DNA of 64,000 nucleotides, taken from NCBI RefSeq assembly GCF_024362765.1, contig NZ_CP093302.1, positions 3,223,564 through 3,287,563 of the forward strand, written 5' to 3'. The position numbers and the translations under genes are program-made. The stretch's first letter is position 1; every line of letters begins with the position of its first letter. Under the pieces are notes generated by a model, which was given only the letters and a program-made list of their open reading frames with translations, was not told where the DNA came from and ran no database searches. Below are positions 24,746 to 31,650 of this stretch, piece by piece. The stretch comes from Alkalihalobacillus sp. LMS6 (GTDB lineage: Bacteria > Bacillota > Bacilli > Bacillales > Bacillaceae_D).

Positions 24746-27346
24746 TTACATATTCTCTTGTTTTAAGCCATCAATAATGCTTTCTTTTTTTATTTTCGAG
24801 ACCGCATACGTCATGGCAAGGGTCACGATGACAAACACGGCGACAATAACGGAGCCAAGGGCAACCCATGGAACAGTAAATGGATAATAAAAACTTCCAA
24901 GCATGGTCCGATACATTAAGTACATAACGCCAAAACTTACGGGCAACCCGATAGCCAATGCATTGATGCCATAAAACAAGCTTTCAAATCGAATCATCTT
25001 TCTAAACGCACGTGGTGTCATTCCGATTGAACGATACATTGCCAGTTCTTTTTTTCTTAGACCAACGCCAGTAGAGATGGTGTTAAAAATGTTCGCAACG
25101 GATATAAGCGTAATTAAGGCAATAAAACCGTACGTAAACACACTTACGACGAACACCATTTGCAGGTCGCTTTCTACCCGCTCATATTGATTCCACATGC
25201 TTAATCGTTCGTTTCCAATGCCATCAATGGCAGCCTCCGTTTCATTTGGGTGCTCACTTTTTAAATACAAGGTTCCATCGTCTGGCTCAAACTCATCCGT
25301 TTCTGTTAACAATTGATTTAAGTGCTCCTGTTCCATAATGAGCACGACATCCCCAAGGTACAGGTTCCCTACATTTAAAGGAAGTTCGTCGGTTAAGCCA
25401 ATTACCTCAACTGAACTTATATTTACATCCTCTTCATTCTCCCAATCATAAAAATCTAACGATAGCGTGTCTCCAATCTCTGTATCAATTGCCGTTGTTT
25501 CTACATACTGACCCGCTTCGTCATCAGGGTATTGTATTGTTTCCACCACAATTGCTGGAACATGATCAGACAAGCGTTGCTCTCCAGTTTGTTTCGCGTT
25601 CTCAATCATGTCCGAATAAGATGCTTCATCTAATCCAATGGCACGAACGTTAAAGGTAAATGATTCAGCGGTTGCCTCTAGTTCCTGAAATTGTTCATTC
25701 ATACGTTCTGGAATCTGTTCTACTCTAGGTTGACCAATTAATGATAGTTCCCTAGCCATTTGCGTATCACGAACGAACTCCATGACGTCTTCATCATTTA
25801 AGAGCTGCTCATAGTCGCTCGTTCCTTCCGACGAATAGACCGATAAATCGTACTGCGGATCTTGTTGTGTCAGCGTAATCGATTGCGTCATTGTAGATGT
25901 AAAGAACGTCACAGACAAGAATAAAACAATGCTAATAATAAGGGAAAATACCGTGATGTAGTATCGCTTCTTATTTCGTTTAAGATTCTTAAGTGCAAGT
26001 TCTGCTTCCATGCCGAAAAGCCACGTGGTGAATCGCGATGTTTTAATCGTTTTCTTTGTTAACTTCACATCATTTGATTGACGAATGGCATCAATGGCTG
26101 AAATACGCGAGGCTCGTCGCGCTGGAATATAAGAGGAGAAAAAGATGGTTAATGATGAAACTGCAACAGCAATCAAGACCGCCATTGGCTTAATGACAAC
26201 ATATAATTCTTCTGAAATGCCCATTGTTGTTTGAAACACATCATTAATAAAGTAAAAGGTAATAGCCAAACCTACAAAACCTGCTACAAGTCCAATTGGA
26301 ATACTAATAAGACCGATAATGAGCCCTTCAAAATAAACAGAGTTTCGCTTTTGTCTTTTTGTTGCGCCTACACTTGAAAGCATGCCTAGTTGTTTTGATC
26401 GTTCTGATACCGATATCGCAAAGGCATTAAAAATTAGGGAAACCGATCCAATCACAATAATGATCATAATAATACCAACAATGGAATAAAGCGTTGTTTG
26501 CAACGTATCGTTTGGTGTTAATCCATGGTAACGCAAAATATCATCGTTAAAGACTGCATCTTGTCCTAGCATTTCATTTAATGGCTCGACGTCGTCAAAC
26601 AGGGATCGATTCACACGATCAGCCACAATCCGTGCATCTGTAACCGTTTCGGAGACTAGCTGCTTCTCATCGTAAAACGTAATTGCCGTATGGACTGGCC
26701 CCCAAGCTGGTTCCCATGAAGGGGGTTCAACAAAGCCGACAACTGTAAATGTTCGCTCCCCCACCACTTCAAACACTTCTTCTGAATCAATGTACTCATT
26801 GGTTTCTTCATCATAAACAGATTCGACGAACTGATGTTCATCTAAATAGCTTCCATCTTCAAGCACCCGATTGCCATATTCAAGGACCACGGTTTCACCA
26901 AGTTCATATTCATCAAGAACACCACGAACTGCGGTGGATAACACCAGTTCTTTTTCAGATTCAGGTAGACGACCTGATTCTAACTCTAATGGGAAATACG
27001 AAAAACCTTCTTCATTAAATTCATTAATAAACAAAAACGGTTTTCCCGTCTCTTCTAAAAAAGCTTGCTCTTCTACAAAACCTAAGCGATTGTGCAGGAT
27101 TAAATCCCCTGTCCTGTCGAACGAACGTAGCTCCTCTACCTCCGGACCACTAACATCACTATATGACACATGCCATTCGCCACTATTAGAAGCTGCATTT
27201 CGCTGAAGCAAATCCATTAATGATGTACCAATTGTCGCAACAGCAAAGATCATTGCCACAGAAACGATGGTGCCAAATAATGTCACCATCGTACGTTTTT
27301 TATTTTCCCGCAAGTTGCGAATGGTTAACTTGTTGATAATAGTCAT
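24746..27346 (-). CDS. ABC transporter permease with two FtsX domains
   Basis: The 866-residue protein starts with a cytoplasmic tail and helix (NLRENKKRTMVTLFGTIVSV), then a large extracellular domain (about 40-280), a first FtsX block of three helices (about 285-420), a middle helix at about 455-480, a second extracellular domain (to about 740) and a final FtsX block (about 745-860, GLRKKELAMYRSIGMTPRAF). This duplicated layout is that of MacB/LolCE-type exporters, not BceB. Its ATPase gene overlaps it by 4 bases and a two-component system lies upstream, a common setting for peptide-antibiotic response. It may expel or detach an antimicrobial from the membrane; the ligand is unknown. Confidence 0.9.
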   Translation of the reverse strand: MTIINKLTIRNLRENKKRTMVTLFGTIVSVAMIFAVATIGTSLMDLLQRNAASNSGEWHVSYSDVSGPEVEELRSFDRTGDLILHNRLGFVEEQAFLEETGKPFLFINEFNEEGFSYFPLELESGRLPESEKELVLSTAVRGVLDEYELGETVVLEYGNRVLEDGSYLDEHQFVESVYDEETNEYIDSEEVFEVVGERTFTVVGFVEPPSWEPAWGPVHTAITFYDEKQLVSETVTDARIVADRVNRSLFDDVEPLNEMLGQDAVFNDDILRYHGLTPNDTLQTTLYSIVGIIMIIIVIGSVSLIFNAFAISVSERSKQLGMLSSVGATKRQKRNSVYFEGLIIGLISIPIGLVAGFVGLAITFYFINDVFQTTMGISEELYVVIKPMAVLIAVAVSSLTIFFSSYIPARRASRISAIDAIRQSNDVKLTKKTIKTSRFTTWLFGMEAELALKNLKRNKKRYYITVFSLIISIVLFLSVTFFTSTMTQSITLTQQDPQYDLSVYSSEGTSDYEQLLNDEDVMEFVRDTQMARELSLIGQPRVEQIPERMNEQFQELEATAESFTFNVRAIGLDEASYSDMIENAKQTGEQRLSDHVPAIVVETIQYPDDEAGQYVETTAIDTEIGDTLSLDFYDWENEEDVNISSVEVIGLTDELPLNVGNLYLGDVVLIMEQEHLNQLLTETDEFEPDDGTLYLKSEHPNETEAAIDGIGNERLSMWNQYERVESDLQMVFVVSVFTYGFIALITLISVANIFNTISTGVGLRKKELAMYRSIGMTPRAFRKMIRFESLFYGINALAIGLPVSFGVMYLMYRTMLGSFYYPFTVPWVALGSVIVAVFVIVTLAMTYAVSKIKKESIIDGLKQENM

Positions 27347-28026
27347 CGACCAGTCACCTCATCACTGGCAACCTTCCCATCTTCAATTGTGATAATTCGA
27401 TCTGCTTGAAGAGCAATCCGCTCATCATGAGTGATCACAATTAACGTTTGCTTCAATGAACGGTTAAAATACTTTAATAAATCTATGATTTCTTTACTGT
27501 TCTTACTATCTAAATTCCCTGTAGGTTCATCAGCAAGCATAATGGCGGGGTTACTTATCAACGCACGCCCTATTGACACCCGTTGCTGCTGCCCACCGGA
27601 TAGCTGATTCGGTAAATATTGTGATCTCTTTTCTAAACCGAGACGTTCTAGCATATTTGTTAGTTTTGTGTCATCGACTTTATGTCCATCAAGCAACATA
27701 GGCAACGTAATATTTTCTTCAACCGTTAAGATCGGAATCAGATTGTAAAATTGATAGATGAGCCCAATTTGACGTCTCCTGAAAATCGCCAGTTGGGTTT
27801 CGTTGAGTTGATACATATCTGTCTGGTCAACCGATACGTGGCCACTTGTTGGCCGGTCAACTCCGCCTAACAAATGAAGCAATGTCGACTTTCCAGACCC
27901 TGACGGTCCGATAATCGCAACAAATTGCCCTTTCTTCACCGAAAACGATATATTGTCTAACGCTTTCACCGCGGTATCACCTTTACCGTACACTTTAGAC
28001 AAGTTTTGAACGTTTAACATTTCCAT
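27343..28026 (-). CDS. ABC transporter ATP-binding protein (MacB/LolD-like)
   Basis: The 227-residue ATPase has Walker A GPSGSGKST near residue 39, the signature LSGGQQQRVSIGRAL and Walker B IMLADEPTGNLD, with the closing H of VITHD. It powers the FtsX-type permease whose start overlaps its stop. The start at ATG 28026 has a GGGGGC site. The 82-base gap upstream of it, after the histidine kinase gene, holds a -10 box and three phased GTGAC repeats, suggesting that the ABC pair has its own regulated promoter. Confidence 0.95.
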   Translation of the reverse strand: MEMLNVQNLSKVYGKGDTAVKALDNISFSVKKGQFVAIIGPSGSGKSTLLHLLGGVDRPTSGHVSVDQTDMYQLNETQLAIFRRRQIGLIYQFYNLIPILTVEENITLPMLLDGHKVDDTKLTNMLERLGLEKRSQYLPNQLSGGQQQRVSIGRALISNPAIMLADEPTGNLDSKNSKEIIDLLKYFNRSLKQTLIVITHDERIALQADRIITIEDGKVASDEVTGR

Positions 28027-28057
28027 TGTTTCGCCCCCATATGACTTTGTTCCATTT

Positions 28058-28101
28058 AGTATAGTTGTCTAAAGTGACGGGTTCGTGACTTGTTAAGTGA
28101 C
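28058..28101 (-). promoter_or_regulatory. Probable response-regulator-dependent promoter of the ABC genes
   Basis: Read on the plus strand, GTGAC occurs at 28074-28078, 28085-28089 and 28097-28101, with spacings of 11 and 12 bases, about one helical turn. On the minus strand these sit upstream of a TATACT -10 box (complement of 28058-28063) that lacks a good -35. Direct repeats of this period in place of a -35 are typical of OmpR/PhoP-type activation. The adjacent response regulator is the likely binder. Confidence 0.55.
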
Positions 28102-28108
28102 AGTTTTG

Positions 28109-29107
28109 TCATGTTCCTTTGTAAAATCGAACACTAAAACTGGTCCCATCTCTTTTGGTCGATTCAACATGTATGGCACCATTTTGTTTTGTCACAATAT
28201 GATACGTTAAAGCAAGTCCAATTCCTACACTTTGCTTGTGGGCGTGATTGCCTTGGTAAAAACGTTTGAAAATGTGTGGTAAGTCTTTGGGCGTGATCGG
28301 CTCGCCTGTATTATGAACCGTCAGCTCTGTAAACAGCACGTTTTCGGTAACTGTCATTGTCACCTTACCTCCACTATTCGTGTGCTCCACTGCATTTTTG
28401 AGAATATTACTAAGAGCTTCCTTTGTCCAACGGAAATCAGCAGCAATGAACGCGTCCAAATCCCCAACTGTCTCGAAATGAATCTGCTTATCTTTCATTG
28501 GAATCGTTAAAGGAGACACTGTCTCATGGATTAAGCGCTCGACACTACTTTCCTCCTTTGCAAATGTAATCGTTCCAGCATCAATCTTTGATAATTTAAG
28601 CAAAGACGTAACAAGCCATTCCATGCGGCTTAATTGGCTGGATATATGTCCAAGAAACTCGTCTCGTTTCTCTTTTGGCAACTGATCTTGCGCGAGCAAA
28701 TCCGTCATAACCGTCATTGATGTTAATGGTGTTTTCAACTGATGAGAAATGTCTGCGAGTGCTTCTGCCAGTTTAATTTTGCTATCGTCAGCTTGACTTT
28801 TTTGCTCCGATAAAAGTTGAGTCATTTTATATATTTCATTTTTTAAGATACTAATTTCCCCTTCATCATTGTCACGTACATCAAGTGAAAACGACCCACT
28901 ACTTATTCTCCGCAAATAAATAGAGAGATCTTCCATTTCGTTGTATCGATTATATGAATAATAAAGGTGGACAGATACCATAGCCATGACGACTAATGCT
29001 GTGCTCCCTACCAACCATAACGATTGGAAGCTTGCAATCACAATTAAGACAATGCCTAGGCCGATCATCCACGCCGTGCTATGTCTTAGTTTTTTATTTC
29101 GAAACAT
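28109..29107 (-). CDS. Sensor histidine kinase, intramembrane-sensing type
   Basis: The 332-residue kinase has two closely spaced transmembrane helices (about residues 12-27 and 31-50) with almost no extracellular loop, so it cannot bind a ligand outside directly. Then follow a HAMP-like linker, the dimerisation helix with phospho-His122 (ALADISHQLKTPL), the N box (NILKNAVEHT) and G boxes (HIFKRFYQG, SVGIGLALTYH). Kinases of this type usually sense through a partner transporter (family knowledge), here probably the FtsX-type ABC permease. Its start overlaps the response regulator stop as TAATG, so the two are coupled. Confidence 0.93.
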   Translation of the reverse strand: MFRNKKLRHSTAWMIGLGIVLIVIASFQSLWLVGSTALVVMAMVSVHLYYSYNRYNEMEDLSIYLRRISSGSFSLDVRDNDEGEISILKNEIYKMTQLLSEQKSQADDSKIKLAEALADISHQLKTPLTSMTVMTDLLAQDQLPKEKRDEFLGHISSQLSRMEWLVTSLLKLSKIDAGTITFAKEESSVERLIHETVSPLTIPMKDKQIHFETVGDLDAFIAADFRWTKEALSNILKNAVEHTNSGGKVTMTVTENVLFTELTVHNTGEPITPKDLPHIFKRFYQGNHAHKQSVGIGLALTYHIVTKQNGAIHVESTKRDGTSFSVRFYKGT

Positions 29108-29790
29108 TATTCTCCCACCCTGTATCCTAAACCTCGAACCGTTTGAATGAATGTCGGTGACTGGGGATCATCTTCAATTTTCTCCCTTAATCGTTTGATA
29201 TAAACCGTTAATGTATTGTCATTAACAAAATCACCTGCAGAGTCCCAAATCAAATTAAGTAACTGTTCTCGTGTTAATATTTGCCCACGATGTTTAGCAA
29301 AGATCATTAATAATCGATACTCTAACGCGGTTAAATGGAGCTCTTCATGATGTTTAAATACTTTCCCTTCAAGTGAATGAATCGAGATAGAACCAAAGTA
29401 CACTGTGTCCTTCGCCTTTGTTTGGCGTACATATCTTCTTAAGACCATGCGAATTCTACTTAACAGCTCTTTGACGCGAAACGGCTTCGTAATATAATCA
29501 TCTGCTCCCATATCAAGGCCTTTGACAACATTGCCTTCATCATCAATCGCTGTTAAAAACAAAACAGGGATATCTCGCTTTTGTTTCACAAGAGAACAAA
29601 GTTGATAACCATTGCCGTCAGGTAGATTCAAATCAAACAAACATACATTTATGTGCTGAAGCTGATTGTGAATGATTTCTTTCGCCTCTTCAACAGTATT
29701 GGCAACAAGAACATCATACCCTTCTTGCTGAAGTGTATATTCCAAACCAGAAACGATAATCTCATCATCTTCTACTAGTAATAGTGTCAA
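29107..29790 (-). CDS. OmpR family response regulator
   Basis: The 227-residue protein has a receiver domain with acidic pocket D8/D9, phospho-acceptor Asp53 (VCLFDLNLPDG) and Lys102 (ITKPF), and a C-terminal winged helix (about 130-226, LTALEYRLLMIFAKHRGQIL, then GYRVGE). The start is TTG 29790 with AAAGGA upstream. It is the first gene of a minus-strand set followed by the coupled kinase and the ABC exporter. The likely target is the phased GTGAC repeat promoter in front of the ABC genes. Confidence 0.94.
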   Translation of the reverse strand: MTLLLVEDDEIIVSGLEYTLQQEGYDVLVANTVEEAKEIIHNQLQHINVCLFDLNLPDGNGYQLCSLVKQKRDIPVLFLTAIDDEGNVVKGLDMGADDYITKPFRVKELLSRIRMVLRRYVRQTKAKDTVYFGSISIHSLEGKVFKHHEELHLTALEYRLLMIFAKHRGQILTREQLLNLIWDSAGDFVNDNTLTVYIKRLREKIEDDPQSPTFIQTVRGLGYRVGE

Positions 29791-29925
29791 AACGAACGCG
29801 TCCTTTTTGCAAAGATTTTATTCTAAATACTCTTACTTCTCATTTCTTTACATATTGTATCGTATTACAGCTTACACATTTCTACAATGATTATTTAGCA
29901 AACGTCTATTCCTCGTCTCCGAACG

Positions 29926-29967
29926 ACAAAAAAACTGAAAGAATACCATCTATATCCTTTCAGTTTT
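29926..29967 (-). terminator. Terminator of the serine hydrolase gene
   Basis: The 11-bp stem AAAACTGAAAG (29931-29941) / CTTTCAGTTTT (29957-29967) is followed by T residues on the minus strand. The stop codon of the hydrolase lies in the loop. Confidence 0.8.
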
Positions 29968-30996
29968 TCGCTTAATTAAGTCGTGCAGCTCCGCACGTAT
30001 TCGAATAATCTCTTTATTCTCTCTTCCAAAATGAACGCGGTTCGTTAGAAAGATGACCCTCAACTCGTCCATTGGGTCCAACCACATACTCGTTCCAGTA
30101 AAGCCGGTATGGCCATAGGAAAAAGATGTAAACCGTTCGCCGCATGAGGCATAGCCGTAATCTTTTAACATCCAACCGAGACCACGTCGTTCATTTAACC
30201 CCTCTGTTTTGCTTTGTTTCGACTGTTTCATTATTGATTCACTTATAAGTTGTTTCCCTTTGTAAAAACCATTTTGCTCGACCATTTCTGAAAAAGATTC
30301 TAAGTCTTCCACTGTTGAAAACAGTCCTGCGTGACCACTTACACCACCAAAGTACCTTGCGTTTTCATCATGCACGATACCATGTAGATACTGTTGCGTG
30401 CTCTCATCCCATTCTGTAGAAGCATAAGATCCTGTTGTAGGCGAAAAGGACGTTTGTTTCATATTTAAAGGCGTAAAAAGTTGCTCGTTCGCAAAAGTAG
30501 GTAAGTCTGTTTTGGTTACGTTTTCGATTATATGATGCAAGAGAATAAAGTTTAAATCACTGTAGATGACACGCTTTCCAGGGAACGCCAGCAGAGGCAT
30601 CGATGCAATCTTATCTGGTATGTTGCTTGTGCGTTCTTCTTTATAAAATGGGTGGTGTGCTTTTAATCCAGATGTGTGCGTCAATAAATGACGAATTGTG
30701 ATCGCTTCTTTCCCTTCTTTCTGGAAAGATGGAACAAATCGACTTACCTTTGTATCGAGGGAAAGAAACTGTTTATCGAGCAACATTAACGTCAGCGGTA
30801 AAGTCACGACTACCTTTGTCAGTGATGCTAAATCAAAAATGGTTTCAGTCGTCATTCGTTTTTTTTCTGGGTAGACAGAAGCATATCCAACCGACTCACG
30901 AAAAACAGTCTTACCTTTTTTAGAAACACTTAGTACTGCTCCAGGGATGGACTTATTGGCAACTTCTTTTTGGAGATAATCTTGGATTTCTTGCAT
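29950..30996 (-). CDS. Beta-lactamase-fold serine hydrolase (class C / PBP4* type)
   Basis: The 348-residue protein has the serine motif S-x-x-K in DLASLTKVVV, the tyrosine motif YSDLN (Y-x-N variant) and the third motif HTGFTGTS in place of KTG, typical of the esterase/PBP4*-like group. There is no signal peptide and no transmembrane segment, so it is probably cytoplasmic or released. Members hydrolyse D-amino-acid amides, esters or peptidoglycan fragments. True penicillin hydrolysis is unlikely from the motifs. It starts at ATG 30996 behind GAGGAG and is transcribed alone. Confidence 0.87.
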   Translation of the reverse strand: MQEIQDYLQKEVANKSIPGAVLSVSKKGKTVFRESVGYASVYPEKKRMTTETIFDLASLTKVVVTLPLTLMLLDKQFLSLDTKVSRFVPSFQKEGKEAITIRHLLTHTSGLKAHHPFYKEERTSNIPDKIASMPLLAFPGKRVIYSDLNFILLHHIIENVTKTDLPTFANEQLFTPLNMKQTSFSPTTGSYASTEWDESTQQYLHGIVHDENARYFGGVSGHAGLFSTVEDLESFSEMVEQNGFYKGKQLISESIMKQSKQSKTEGLNERRGLGWMLKDYGYASCGERFTSFSYGHTGFTGTSMWLDPMDELRVIFLTNRVHFGRENKEIIRIRAELHDLIKRKTERI

Positions 30997-31102
30997 ACGT
31001 TACACTCCTCTTCCGATTAAAATGTATGTGTTCTCTATTCAGCATGATTGAAGGAATCAATCTGTTCATACCGAATATAGCTTAAAGAAAGGTGGGATTT
31101 TT

Positions 31103-31558
31103 ATGAGTGATATGCTTGTCGCTTTGTATGCATTACCAAAAGAAGAATCATCAGCAAATTTTTCGATTCGACGTGCGCTTGCTCCTGAAAAATCAATTGT
31201 CTTGGATTGGATTGGTAAGCATTTTGGCAAGGGTTGGGCAAATGAATGTGATGTTGCTTTTAGTCGCGAACCGATTTCTTGTTACCTTGCGATTCAAAAA
31301 GAAGAATTAATTGGTTTTGCATGTTATGACGCAACATTAAAAAATTTCTTTGGCCCTACAGGTGTCCAAGAAGCATCAAGAGGACTTGGCGCAGGGAAAG
31401 CACTGTTGCTACGCGCTCTTCATGGGATGAAAGAGTCTGGCTACGGGTATGGCATTATCGGTGGTGTTGGACCAGCAACGTTTTATGAGAAAACAGTCGG
31501 TGCGACACTCATCCAAGATTCTAGCCCTGGTATATATGAAGGGATGTTAAAAAGATAG
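31103..31558 (+). CDS. GNAT family N-acetyltransferase
   Basis: The 151-residue protein has the acetyl-CoA loop of the GNAT fold in GVQEASRGLGAGKALLLRAL, preceded by a beta strand (IGFACYDATLKNFFGPTG) and followed by YGYGIIGGVGPATFYEKTVG. The FxGPTGV...RGxG pattern is seen in a subgroup of small Bacillus acetyltransferases. It starts at ATG 31103 with AAAGGTGGG. It is monocistronic and points toward the convergent beta-helix gene. The acceptor substrate is unknown. Confidence 0.85.
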   Translation: MSDMLVALYALPKEESSANFSIRRALAPEKSIVLDWIGKHFGKGWANECDVAFSREPISCYLAIQKEELIGFACYDATLKNFFGPTGVQEASRGLGAGKALLLRALHGMKESGYGYGIIGGVGPATFYEKTVGATLIQDSSPGIYEGMLKR

Positions 31559-31620
31559 CTAGAAAATCGTCCATGTCACTTGTATACCTTCTTTTTCATA
31601 TTTTACACGTTTTCCAAGAC

Positions 31621-31650
31621 AAAAAAGCGAGTTTAGCACTCGCTTTTTTT
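31621..31650. terminator. Bidirectional terminator
   Basis: The stem AAAAAAGCGAGT / ACTCGCTTTTTTT with a 5-base loop serves the convergent acetyltransferase gene and the beta-helix gene, whose stop codon lies inside it. Confidence 0.88.
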
